DNA from: Euglena gracilis | Taxonomy: Eukaryota > Euglenida > Euglenophyceae > Euglenales | Length of the DNA stretch: 64,000 nt | Direction of reading: 5' to 3' | Assembly (NCBI GenBank): GCA_039621445.1 | Contig: CP154954.1 | Span: 36,689,703-36,753,702, forward strand | Part shown: in pieces, positions 50,846 through 62,344 of the stretch | How the letters are laid out: each line of letters begins with the position of its first letter | How positions within the stretch are numbered: position 1 is the stretch's first letter | Position numbers and translations under genes: made by a program | Notes under the pieces: generated by a model | The model's input: the letters and a program-made list of their open reading frames with translations, nothing else | The model's database searches: none | What the model was told of the DNA's origin: nothing

Positions 50846-52451
50846 CAGGCACCTATAGCTAAAATGGCCTAAAATGGCCTAAAATGGCCTAAAATGGCCT
50901 AAAATGGGAAAAATTTTGCTGCACAAAATTTTTTTGTGAACAACTGAATCCATTCAGGGAAAAAATTCTGTTGCACAAAATTTTTTTGTGAACAACTGAA
51001 TCCATTGAGGCAATGACTTTCGGTGTCTTTTGTTAATGTGGACGGCGAACAGTGGATTTGGTGGAGGAGCACAGCCCCACAAGGCCCATGTTTTTATCCC
51101 TATTAAAAGTAGCATCAGTCCAAAATCCACAGTCCCCAACCTTTTGGTAGCTGAACTTTGAAGGTTTGGACAAAATTATTTTTCTTACTCCCATTTTTTT
51201 TTCGGTGCGGAACAAGGTCCGTTTCACAAATAATGAAACAGTGCAAGTTTTGAAGCACGGGGAAAAAGACAGAAAAAGAAACGCAAAAGATGTTGGAAAA
51301 TATCAATTGAAATATATAATACAAGGATTGTTATAAATTTCTAAATTTAATAATAAATTCTCTAAGGAAATTTATATAAAATATTTTTTTATGAATGGAC
51401 ATTTTATTATCATACAAATTTTTTATGTTTAATATGGATATTGAATGTGGGTTTTATTATTATATTTTATTATTGTATTTTATTATTATCAATTTTATTA
51501 ATATATATTTTCTAATGACGTTCAGAAATAGAAATTAATAAATATATATTAAGTAAAAATAGTATTGATAAATTATGTAATTGTTAATAATAACTATTAT
51601 GACCACTTTAAATCATATCATTTTTAAATTGAGTATGATAAAATATGAATATGATAAAATTGAACATGATAAAAATAAAATATGATAGAATGTGAAATAT
51701 TTTATTGGTATATAGGTACAGGATTAGGTTCACATATTTCACCTTTTATTGTTTTTTTGGGAGTTTATTTTTTGTTTATATTATGGATCTTAATAATTAT
51801 TCTTTAAATATGTATCATCATAAAGAAATGAATGATGTACAACAAATTTTTTATAATGGTGCTAACTCTAATGATATTATGATTTGATACTATGATTTTT
51901 TTTATGAAAGATAATAATATATTTTTTATTATTTATAGAAGCATTTTTTTTATAAATTCGCTATATCAAACAATATATAATACGGTGCATGGGTGTGGTT
52001 AGTGTATTATTCTCTCTCTATTTATAACTTGGTTTTCTTTTCAGTATTAAGTTTCCCCAAAATACAAAAAGCTGAGCCCTTCTGGTAGTGCAAATAAAAC
52101 TTTTAATATTTGTTAAAATTTTTTTCTGAAAATTTTTCACTGCCGCAAATTCTTGCTGTTCAGAATTCCTCTATGGGAATGAATTAAGATTTGTTGAGCT
52201 TCCCATGGTTTTGATCCAGTGTTCATGAATTTTGCATGCTTTTTGGATGTACTTTTGTTATAACTTAATTAGAGAAGGTTTGCACACGTTATGATACAGT
52301 TTTCGGGACAAAAATAACGAAAACATATGATTTCAGAACCCCCACCTATACCTTAAAATGGCCTAAAATGGCCTAAAATGGCCTTAAATGGTCTAAAATG
52401 GCCTAAAATGGCCTAAAATGAGGAAATTTTGGGCTTGACTATAGGTGCCTG
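50846..52451 (+). mobile_element. 1.6-kb AT-rich hAT-like element, copy 1, 8-bp target duplication
   Basis: Ends are perfect 13-bp inverted repeats CAGGCACCTATAG and CTATAGGTGCCTG. GCCACAGC flanks both sides (50838-50845, 52452-52459), and the empty site at 49829-49836 has it once, so the limits are exact. Subterminal clusters of TAAAATGGCC (five words left, seven right) fit hAT binding repeats. The core (51300-52000) is extremely A/T-rich and encodes no transposase; its longest sensible frame is a 41-codon hydrophobic peptide from 51682 (IGTGLGSHISPFIVFLGVY). Copies 2 and 3 are at 54131-55733 and 57418-59441. Confidence 0.9.
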
Positions 52452-52531
52452 GCCACAGCCCACAGCCCTTACGACAACCACATGCACCATCCACCCCACC
52501 CCACCTGCCCCGGCCACCCTGGGCCCCTACC

Positions 52532-52887
52532 AGACCATTGTTTAACACCTGTCCCACCCCACCCCCCAGGGGGGTGACTGACTGGTTTTTTCAGGGTGAC
52601 TGACTGATTTTTTTGGCCTTGACTTTCCCCCCGGGGGGGGGGGTAGGGTAGTCCAGAAATCACCCAAAAGTGACTGAGTGGCCAACCGGCGTCAAAGGCG
52701 CCGGAGAAAATTTTGGCCAAAAATGGCCTTGAAAGGCCAAAAAGTGACTGGTTTTCCTGAGTGGCTGACCCCCCCTGGGGGGGGGGGTAAAGTGACTGAC
52801 TGGCTTGGCCGAAAAAAAGTGACTGACCGGTTTTTTCGGAGTGGAAAGTGACCCCCCTCCCCCCCGGGGGTCGCTAAGCAATGGTAT
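52532..52887 (+). mobile_element. 356-bp element with CCATTGYTTARC ends, copy 1
   Basis: Left AGACCATTGTTTAACACC, right GGGTCGCTAAGCAATGGTAT. GGCCCCTACC lies on both sides (52522-52531, 52888-52897); the empty site at 49897 reads GGCCCCAACC. Interior has paired GTGACTGACTGG words, a GGCGCC hairpin block and C/G-runs. It belongs with the elements at 21677 and 22051. The right junction CTACCCCCACAG serves as the acceptor of the exon candidate that follows. Confidence 0.8.
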
Positions 52888-53083
52888 GGCCCCTACCCCC
52901 ACAGCGTCCCCGGCAACCCCGGGGCCGTGTCGGATGACCTCGCTTGGCCTCGGCTCGCCCTGGCCGAGCGAGGGTTCCCGGCGCGGCACCGGGGAAGCTA
53001 CCCCGCAGCCCCGCCTCAGCCCCCGCAGCGTACCCGGCCCCCCTGGGCCCCGACCCCACACAGTCACCCTGGCCTCAGCCCAG

Positions 53084-53460
53084 GGTTTGATATAAGGAGG
53101 GCGTACATGGTTTAGGTGGGGGGGTGCAGGCTTCTTTTTAAGTCAGCAGACCCCCCCCCCCCCCCCGGGGGGAGGGGGGGTGGGTGGGTGGGGCCGGGGC
53201 GCACCCCCCCACCCCGGGGGGGGGGGGTCCCGCGCCGGAGGCGCTGGGTATACCTTTTCGGCGCGAAGCGCCGAAAATTTTTGGAAATCGCCTTTAGCGG
53301 GCCCGATTTTGGGGGGGGTCCCGCCCCCCCCCCCCCCCCCCCCCCCCGCGCCACCCTGGGTGGGTGGGGGGGGACCCCCCCCCCCTCCCCCCCCCGGGGG
53401 GCTTAAAAAGAAGCCTGGGGGGGTGTCCCCCCCCCCTCCTGGCCCGCAGGGGGGTCCGGA
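53084..53460. mobile_element. GATATAAGG-type element end with a nested CAGGCTTC element
   Basis: Starts CAGGGTTTGATATAAGGAGG after GGCCTCAGCC. The nested element 53127-53417 has ends CAGGCTTCTTTTTAAG and CTTAAAAAGAAGCCTG and an 8-bp duplication GGGGGGTG (53119-53126, 53418-53425). The same nesting is found at 56409-56702 (duplication 56401-56408, 56703-56710). The copies at 50095 and 60069 lack it. Confidence 0.85.
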
Positions 53461-53519
53461 CCACACCCCCCCCCCCCCCCCTCGCCAGGGGCCTCCCTAC
53501 CGACCCTCGGGGGGGGGGG

Positions 53520-56500
53520 GGTTGCCGTGGGTGGACTTGCAACCAGGACCAGAAAGACCTTCAGAAAATGTGACCTCATCTGGGGGCCAGCCTGCCAGCA
53601 GCCCTTTTCCGGCCCGGGACCTGGAGGGGCTGAAGGGGTCAGCAAGCCCAAATTTTCCGGCTTCTGAGCTGAATCCCCTGGGGTGGTCGTTTAAAGAACG
53701 CTCTGTTTGCAACCCAAAAAGTTTTTCCCCTGTGGGCTTGGTTTGGGCTTCGTCCCACGATGGGTATTTTAGTGCTTTCCTTTTTGAGGGATGAATATAT
53801 AAAGGACCATAAATATGTTTTTCAATTGAAACCAGGACCAGAAAGGCCTTCAGAAAATTTAACCTCCTCTGGGGGCCAGCCTGCCAGCAGCCCTTTTCCA
53901 TCCCTCCAAAAAGGAAAGCACTAAAATACCCGTCGTGGGACGAAGCCCAAACCAAGCCCAAATTTGAAACTGCGATTTTGGGGATACTCCAAATCTCAAA
54001 AAGATCCGGCGCTTTCCATAAAACCCTGGCTGTGTTTGCAGAAGAAAACGGGCCTGCCTGTGAGTGGGCCCGCTGCATCACCATCCCCGAGCCGCTGCCG
54101 CTGCTCCGCCACCGACTGCATGGCCACAGCCAGGCACCTATAGCTAAAATGGCCTAAAATGGCCTAAAATGGCCTAAAATGGCCTAAAATGGGAAAAATT
54201 TTGTTGCACAAAATTTTTTTGTGAACAACTGAATCCATTCAGGGAAAAAATTCTGTTGCACAAAATTTTTTTGTGAACAACTGAATCCATTGAGGCAATG
54301 ACTTTCGGTGTCTTTTGTTAATGTGGACGGCGAACAGTGGATTTGGTGGAGGAGCACAGCCCCACAAGGCCCATGTTTTTATCCCTATTAAAAGTAGCAT
54401 CAGTCCAAAATCCACAGTCCCCAACCTTTTGGTAGCTGAACTTTGAAGGTTTGGACAAAATTATTTTTCTTACTCCCATTTTTTTCCGGTGCGGAACAAG
54501 GTCCGTTTCACAAATAATGAAACAGTGCAAGTTTTGAAGCACGGGGAAAAAGACAGAAAAAGAAACGCAAAAGATGTTGGAAAATATCAATTGAAATATA
54601 TAATACAAGGATTGTTATAAATTTCTAAATTTAATAATAAATTCTCTAAGGAAATTTATATAAAATATTTTTTTATGAATGGACATTTTATTATCATACA
54701 AATTTTTTATTTTTAATATGTATATTGAATATGGAGTTTATTATTATATTTTATTATTGTATTTTATTATTATCAATTTTATTAATATATATTTTCTAAT
54801 GACGTTCAGAAATAGAAATTAATAAATATATATTAAGTAAAAATAGTATTGATAAATTATGTAATTGTTAATAATAACTATTATGACCACTTTAAATCAT
54901 ATCATTTTTAAATTGAGTATGATAAAATATGAATATGATAAAATTGAACATGATAAAAATAAAATATGATAGAATGTGAAATATTTTATTGGTATATAGG
55001 TACAGGATTAGGTTCACATATTTCACCTTTTATTGTTTTTTTGGGAGTTTATTTTTTGTTTATATTATGGATCTTAATAATTATTCTTTAAATATGTATC
55101 ATCATAAAGAAATGAATGATGTACAACAAATTTTTTATAATGGTGCTAACTCTAATGATATTATGATTTGATACTATGATTTTTTTTATGAAAGATAATA
55201 ATATATTTTTATTATTTATAGAAGCATTTTTTTTATGAATTCGCTATATCAAACAATATATATTACGGTGCATGGGTGTGGTTAGTGTATTATTCTCTCC
55301 TATTTATAACTTGGTTTTCTTTTCAGTATTAAGTTTCCCCAAAATACAAAAAGCTGAGCCCTTCTGGTAGTGCAAATAAAACTTTTAATATTTGTTAAAA
55401 TTTTTTTCTGAAAATTTTTCACTGCCGCAAATTCTTGCTGTTCAGAATTCCTCTATGGGAATGAATTAAGATTTGTTGAGCTTCCCATGGTTTTGATCCA
55501 GTGTTCATGAATTTTGCATGCTTTTTGGATGTACTTTTGTTATAACTTAATTAGAGAAGGTTTGCACACGTTATGATACAGTTTTCGGGACAAAAATAAC
55601 GAAAACATATGATTTCAGAACCCCCACCTATACCTTAAAATGGCCTAAAATGGCCTAAAATGGCCTTAAATGGTCTAAAATGGCCTAAAATGGCCTAAAA
55701 TGAGGAAATTTTGGGCTTGACTATAGGTGCCTGGCCACAGCCCACAGCCCTTACGACAACCACATGCACCATCCACCCCACCCCACCTGCCCCGGCCACC
55801 CTGGGCCCCTACCAGACCATTGTTTAACACCTGTCCCACCCCACCCCCCAGGGGGGTGACTGACTGGTTTTTTCAGGGTGACTGACTGATTTTTTTGGCC
55901 TTGACTTTCCCCCCGGGGGGGGGGGTAGGGTAGTCCAGAAATCACCCAAAAGTGACTGAGTGGCCAACCGGCGTCAAAGGCGCCGGAGAAAATTTTGGCC
56001 AAAAATGGCCTTGAAAGGCCAAAAAGTGACTGGTTTTCCTGAGTGGCTGACCCCCCCTGGGGGGGGGGGTAAAGTGACTGACTGGCTTGGCCGAAAAAAA
56101 GTGACTGACCGGTTTTTTCGGAGTGGAAAGTGACCCCCCTCCCCCCCGGGGGTCGCTAAGCAATGGTATGGCCCCTACCCCCACAGCGTCCCCGGCAACC
56201 CCGGGGCCGTGTCGGATGACCTCGCTTGGCCTCGGCTCGCCCTGGCCGAGCGAGGGTTCCCGGCGCGGCACCGGGGAAGCTACCCCGCAGCCCCGCCTCA
56301 GCCCCCGCAGCGTACCCGGCCCCCCTGGGCCCCGACCCCACACAGTCACCCTGGCCTCAGCCCAGGGTTTGATATAAGGAGGGCGTACATGGTTTAGGTG
56401 GGGGGGTGCAGGCTTCTTTTTAAGTCAGCAGACCCCCCCCCCCCCCCCGGGGGGGGGGGGGGTGGGGGGGTGGGCCCGGGCCGCCCCCCCCCCCGGGGGG

Positions 56501-56807
56501 GGGGTCCCGCGCCGGAGGCGCTGGGTATACCTTTTCGGCGCGAAGCGCCGAAAATTTTTGGAAATCGCCTTTAGCGGGCCCGATTTTGGGGGGGGGTCCC
56601 GCCCCCCCCCCCCCCCCCCCGGGGGGGGGCCCGCGCCCCCCCCGGGGGGGGGGGGGGGGGCCCCCCCCCCCCCCCCCCCCGGGGATCTTAAAAAGAAGCC
56701 TGGGGGGGTGTCCCCCCCCCCTCCTGGCCCGCAGGGGGGTCCGGACCACACCCCCCCCCCCCCCACCTGCCAGGGGGCTCCGTACCGACCCTCGGGGGGG
56801 GGGGGGT
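53520..56807 (+). repeat. Tandem unit 2 of the 3.29-kb segmental duplication
   Basis: Same order as unit 1. hAT-like AT-rich element 54131-55733, 356-bp element 55814-56169, exon candidate 56187-56362, GATATAAGG-type element from 56366 with nested CAGGCTTC element 56409-56702. Confidence 0.9.
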
Positions 56808-59800
56808 TGCCGTGGGTGGACTTGCAACCAGGACCAGAAAGACCTTCAGAAAATGTGACCTCATCTGGGGGCCAGCCTGCCAGCAGCCCTTTTCCGGCCC
56901 GGGACCCCTGGAGGGGCTGAAGGGGTCAGCAAGCCCAAATTTTCCGGCTTCTGAGCTGAATCCCCTGGGGTGGTCGTTTAAAGAACGCTCTGTTTGCAAC
57001 CCAAAAAGTTTTTCCCCTGTGGGCTTGGTTTGGGCTTCGTCCCACGATGGGTATTTTAGTGCTTTCCTTTTTGAGGGATGAATATATAAAGGACCATAAA
57101 TATGTTTTTCAATTGAAACCAGGACCAGAAAGGCCTTCAGAAAATTTAACCTCCTCTGGGGGCCAGCCTGCCAGCAGCCCTTTTCCATCCCTCCAAAAAG
57201 GAAAGCACTAAAATACCCGTCGTGGGACGAAGCCCAAACCAAGCCCAAATTTGAAACTGCGATTTTGGGGATACTCCAAATCTCAAAAAGATCCGGCGCT
57301 TTCCATAAAACCCTGGCTGTGTTTGCAGAAGAAAACGGGCCTGCCTGTGAGTGGGCCCGCTGCATCACCATCCCCGAGCCGCTGCCGCTGCTCCGCCACC
57401 GACTGCATGGCCACAGCCAGGCACCTATAGCTAAAATGGCCTAAAATGGCCTAAAATGGCCTAAAATGGCCTAAAATGGGAAAAATTTTGTTGCACAAAA
57501 TTTTTTTGTGAACAACTGAATCCATTCAGGGAAAAAATTCTGTTGCACAAAATTTTTTTGTGAACAACTGAATCCATTGAGGCAATGACTTTCGGTGTCT
57601 TTTGTTAATGTGGACGGCGAACAGTGGATTTGGTGGAGGAGCACAGCCCCACAAGGCCCATGTTTTTATCCCTATTAAAAGTAGCATCAGTCCAAAATCC
57701 ACAGTCCCCAACCTTTTGGTAGCTGAACTTTGAAGGTTTGGACAAAATTATTTTTCTTACTCCCATTTTTTTTCCGGTGCGGAACAAGGTCCGTTTCACA
57801 AATAATGAAACAGTGCAAGTTTTGAAGCACGGGGAAAAAGACAGAAAAAGAAACGCAAAAGATGTTGGAAAATATCAATTGAAATATATAATACAAGGAT
57901 TGTTATAAATTTCTAAATTTAATAATAAATTCTCTAAGGAAATTTATATAAAATATTTTTTTTATGAATGGACATTTTATTATCATACAAATTTTTTATG
58001 TTTAATATGGATATTGAATGTGGGTTTTATTATTATATTTTATTATTGTATTTTATTATTATCAATTTTATTAATATATATTTTCTAATGACGTTCAGAA
58101 ATAGAAATTAATAAATATATATTAAGTAAAATAGTATTGATAAATTATGTAATTGTTAATAATAACTATTATGACCACTTTAAATCATATCATTTTTAAA
58201 TTGAGTATGATAAAATATGAATATGATAAAATTGAACATGATAAATAAAATATGATAGAATGTGAAATATTTTATTGGTATATAGGTACAGGATTAGGTT
58301 CACATATTTCACCTTTTATTGTTTTTTTGGGAGTTTATTTTTTGTTTATATTATGGATCTTAATAATTATTCTTTAAATATGTATCATCATAAAGAAATG
58401 AATGATGTACAACAAATTTTTTATAATGGTGCTAACTCTAATGATATTATGATTTGATACTATGATTTTTTTTATGAAAGATAATAATATATTTTTATTA
58501 TTTATAGAAGCATTTTTTTTATGAATTCGCTATATCAAACAATATATATTACGGTGCATGGGTGTGGTTAGTGTATTATTCTCTCCTATTTATAACTTGG
58601 TTTTCTTTTCAGTATTAAGTTTCCCCAAAATACAAAAAGCTGAGCCCTTCTGGTAGTGCAAATAAAACTTTTAATATTTGTTAAAAATTTTTTCTGAAAA
58701 TTTTTCACTGCCGCAAATTCTTGCTGTTCAGAATTCCTCTATGGGAATGAATTAAGATTTGTTGAGCTTCCCATGGTTTTGATCCAGTGTTCATGAATTT
58801 TGCATGCTTTTTGGATGTACCCGCCCCCCCCCCTTGTCCACCGACCACCCCTATATACCGACCACCCCCCGGTCGGGGGTTGCAGGTTGAGGGGGGTGTA
58901 CGACCACCCTCCCTGGTCGGGGGTTGCAGGTGACCACCAAAATTTTTCCTCTCATGTGCTTATTGACCAGCTTTTTTCCCGTGTTTCCTGTCCATTGAGT
59001 GTTCGTCATGTTCCCTCCGGGGAGTCCTGTTTTGTTTGAGTGTAGTGATGGCATTGGTCCCTCACCTAATGGGGAGAAATATTACCGTTATGAAATTGCA
59101 CCTTTTTTGGCTTTTGGTTTTGTTTTGGCCCCTAGTGGTACGACCACCCCCCGGTCGGGGGTTGCAGGTTGTGGGGGGTGTACGACCACCCCCCCTGGTC
59201 GGGGGTTGCAGGAACCCGGTCGGTGGACAAGGGGGGGGGCGGGTACTTTTGTTACAACTTAATTAGAGAAGGTTTGCACACGTTATGATACAGTTTTCGG
59301 GACAAAAATAACGAAAACATATGATTTCAGAACCCCCACCTATACCTTAAAATGGCCTAAAATGGCCTAAAATGGCCTTAGGTCTAAAATGGCCTAAATG
59401 GCCTAAAATGAGGAAATTTTGGGCTTGACTATAGGTGCCTGGCCACAGCCCACAGCCCTCACGACAACCACATGCACCATCCACCCCACCCCACCTGCCC
59501 CGGCCACCCTGGGCCCCTACCAGACCATTGTTTAACACCTGTCCCACCCCACCCCCCAGGGGGGTGACTGACTGGTTTTTTCAGGGTGACTGACTGATTT
59601 TTTTGGCCTTGACTTTCCCCCGGGGGGGGGTAGGGTAGTCCAGAAATCACCCAAAAGTGACTGAGTGGCCAACCGGCGTCAAAGGCGCCGGAGAAAATTT
59701 TGGCCAAAAATGGCCTTGAAAGGCCAAAAAGTGACTGGTTTTCCTGAGTGGCTGACCCCCCCTGGGGGGGGGGGGTAAAGTGACTGACTGGCTTGGCCGA

Positions 59801-60180
59801 AAAAAAGTGACTGACCGGTTTTTTCGGAGTGGAAAGTGACCCCCCTCCCCCCCGGGGGTCGCTAAGCAATGGTATGGCCCCTACCCCCACAGCGTCCCCG
59901 GCAACCCCGGGGCCGTGTCGGATGACCTCGCTTGGCCTCGGCTCGCCCTGGCCGAGCGAGGGTTCCCGGCGCGGCACCGGGGAAGCTACCCCGCAGCCCC
60001 GCCTCAGCCCCCGCAGCGTACCCGGCCCCCCTGGGCCCCGACCCCCCACAGTCACCCTGGCCTCAGCCCAGGGTTTGATATAAGGAGGGCGTACATGGTT
60101 TAGGTGGGGGGGTGTCCCCCCCCCCTCCTGGCCCGCAAGGGGGTCCGGACCACACCCCCCCCCCACCTGCCAGGGGGCTC
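56808..60180 (+). repeat. Tandem unit 3 of the 3.29-kb segmental duplication
   Basis: Same order: AT-rich element 57418-59441 (enlarged by a nested insertion), 356-bp element 59522-59875, exon candidate 59893-60068, GATATAAGG-type element 60069-60557 without the nested CAGGCTTC element. The last part diverges after 60200. Confidence 0.9.
58820..59243. mobile_element. 424-bp element nested in the third AT-rich element, TA target
   Basis: Present only in the third copy; copies 1 and 2 read GGATGTACTTTTGTTATAAC without interruption at this site. Ends are CCCGCC, a C-run, TTGTCCACCGACC and GGTCGGTGGACAA, a G-run, GGCGGG. TA flanks both sides (58818-58819, 59244-59245); because the site is GTAC the duplication could also be read as GTAC. 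Inside, two copies of a CGACCACC...GGTCGGGGGTTGCAGG block flank 250 bp without coding capacity. Confidence 0.9.
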
Positions 60181-60557
60181 CGGACCGACCCTCGGGGGGG
60201 GGGTCCCTGGCGTAAGGGGTCCCTGGCCACTCACCACGCAGCAAACTGGGCCAGAAGCGAAGTTAGCGCCGGCCATAAACAGACAAGAAGCCTTAGTGCA
60301 ACTAAGGGGGGGGGGGCGGGACTCCCCCCTAAAAGGGTCAGTTTTTTCCTCCAGCGCTTTGCGCCGAATTTTTTTTGCATTTTGGCAAATTTTTGCCCAA
60401 AAAGTGCCCAAAGCGGCACTTTTGGTCGTTTTGGGGGGTCAAAAATTTTCGGTCACCCGGACCTCCCCGTTGTTTAGGTGGGGGGGTGTTCCCCCCCCTC
60501 CTGGCCCGCAGGGGGGGTCCGGACCACCCCCGCCACCTGTCCTTATATCGAAGCCTG
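60069..60557. mobile_element. CAGGGTTYGATATAAGG-type hAT-like element with perfect 8-bp target duplication
   Basis: Left end CAGGGTTTGATATAAGG, right end CCTTATATCGAAGCCTG. CCTCAGCC flanks both sides (60061-60068, 60558-60565). The interior has GGGCGTACATGGTTTAGG twice-related blocks, the AAGCCTTAGTGCAACTAAGG word and a GCGCTTTGCGCC hairpin. This copy fixes the family's limits and target length. Confidence 0.85.
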
Positions 60558-60565
60558 CCTCAGCC

Positions 60566-61992
60566 CTCGCAGTGACCCCGACCACTCAGCGCCCCCCCCC
60601 CCCCCGCAGTGACCCTGGCCACAGCCCCAGGCCACCCTGGGCCCCCTTATCCTCCGCCATTCTGGGCCCCAGTCCCTATGGCCCCGGCACTCTGGGATTC
60701 CTGGCCACCTGCGACACACGATGGTGTGTGTCTGTTCTGGTTACATTTTTGCGTTGATTGCCCTCGGTACTTGTTTTTTGTCTTCTTTTGGGTTTGAGAA
60801 TGGGAGTCTGATGCTTTTTTTGCTCTCTTCGCACAGTGTGGGTTGCAGGTTACAGGCATCCCCCCCCTGTGTCCAACAAACCCCCGATGTCCACTAACCC
60901 CCCCCCCCCCGGATGAGTACGCCTTTTCAGAGGGTTGGCCGAAACTTTGGCATGGCACAAAGCACCCCAAGTGCCGAAAGGGGCGGGGCGGGGCACCCCA
61001 AGCCCCCGGGGGAGGGGGGCAGTTGGCAGTCCATTATTTCCAGTGTCCAGCAACACAGCTGGCTCGTGGACCCCCCAGGCGATGATGCAGGCAGGATGCA
61101 ACAAGAAAGGGTTGATGACCCCCTCCCCCGGTAGCCTGACCCCTGCCCCACGCTCCTAAGTTTTAAGAAGAAACGGATCAAATCAGGAAAATGGTGGAGA
61201 TTTCACCCACTCGGCCCAACCACTGGGTGTCATGGGAAGGCCGTTTTGGTGGATGGTGCCCCCAACCTGCCAAGGGTGGAGTCCAGCCCAAAGTTCAACG
61301 TCCCTCTGAACATTAAATCAAACAATCACTGGAAGCTGCTCAGGTCAAAGTGCCAGAAGTGGTATTCAGCACCAGGCCAAAACCGGAAAATTTTGCTGGG
61401 CCAGGGCCAAAACATGCTGGGGGTGTTGCTATGTTGTTTTTATGGCAAAGACAAATCTCCCGGGCATTTCCAACAGAAGCCGGGGGGCGGGGGCATATTT
61501 GGGGATTCAACGCTTGGTTACGCAGCTCATTTTTTTTTTGCCTTGCAGGCCTCAGCGGCCGCGGAGCAGCTCTGCAGTGGGACAGCTCCGCAGCGGGACA
61601 GCTCCGCAGCGGGACAGCTCCGCCCCCCACCATCTGCCAGGCCTCTTTTTCCCCCTCACCCGTGTTTTGGGACCACCGGATGGCACTCCCTCTCCCCCAG
61701 CGCTATTTCCCCGCCAACGGGGGAGGTTGGTGAGGGGCCCATCGGTCCATGGGCCACCCCATCAGCCTTCCCCCCTCCTGGGTGTTTTTTTTTTTTGAAG
61801 GGGACGGTGTGACGCTCAGCCGTGTGTGCGTGTGCCCGGGGGCAGGTTGGTGGGGGGCCCACAGGGATGTGGGCTGCCCATCCCCCTCCCCCCTGTCGCG
61901 GTGCCCCTTCCCCCCTCCATGTGCCGGGAGATGGAAAGGAGGCCGCCCCCGAGGCTGCCCCCCAGCTGCCCCCCCCCCCCCCCGCCACTAAG
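60566..61992. other. Mixed DNA with a possible coding remnant at 61215-61490
   Basis: A frame through 61222-61490 reads KAVLVDGAPNLPRVESSPK, FNVPLNIKSNNHWKLLR, SKCQKWYSAPGQNRKI and on, free of C/G runs and repeat words. It lacks a start and strong bias, so it is only a hint of an old coding sequence. A GGGACAGCTCCGCAGC repeat of 15 bp lies at 61575-61622. Confidence 0.3.
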
Positions 61993-62045
61993 CGCGGCTG
62001 GGCCAGGGCCCTGGGCCTGGCATACCGGCAGACCGCGGCCAAGGG
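61993..62045 (+). CDS. Short exon candidate
   Basis: Follows a long C-run and CCACTAAG, a good acceptor, and reads RGWARALGLAYRQTAAK, ending near GG/GTACGG. Third positions are nearly all G/C. Too short for family assignment. Confidence 0.35.
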
Positions 62046-62267
62046 GTACGGGGGACCCCCTTGGCCTTCCGCCACAAGAAGGGCCGGTTGGGAGCGGGGC
62101 CGTAGGGGGGGGTGAGGGGGGCCGCCGTAGCCGGGATTCCCAACCGGCCCTTCGCTTGTCGCCTGACTGCCCCGCCTGGCGGGGGCTGTCACACAGGAGG
62201 GCCCCGGGGGGGAAGGGGTTGGGGGTTGGGCACGCGGGGGAGGAATGACAGCTCCCAGGATCGCCTC

Positions 62268-62340
62268 AGCCGCCACCCAACCGTCCCTCCCTCCCTCCCT
62301 CCTCGATTACAACAACATCGGCACCTTCACCAACACCATC
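62268..62340 (+). CDS. Short exon candidate
   Basis: After GCCTCAG it reads ATQPSLPPSLLDYNNIG then TFTNTI, with high GC3 over the DYNNIGTFTNT part. The 3' boundary is unclear because the sequence runs into T-rich DNA. Confidence 0.3.
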
Positions 62341-62344
62341 TTTT

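Larger units (their letters stand above)
50235..53519 (+). repeat. Tandem unit 1 of the 3.29-kb segmental duplication
   Basis: Runs from one GGTTGCCGTGGGTGGACTTG to the next. Contains an inverted pair of TATTTTAGTGCTTTCC blocks (50470-50520 and 50620-50680), the 1.6-kb hAT-like element, the 356-bp element, the exon candidate and a GATATAAGG-type element with the 0.29-kb element inside. Units 2 and 3 differ by scattered substitutions, one-base indels and C/G-run lengths. Confidence 0.9.

Noticed and set aside
51705-51887. 60-codon frame in the AT-rich element conserved in all three copies
   Set aside because: Conservation is explained by the recent triplication of the 3.29-kb unit. It overlaps two other frames of similar length, so it is not evidence of a gene.
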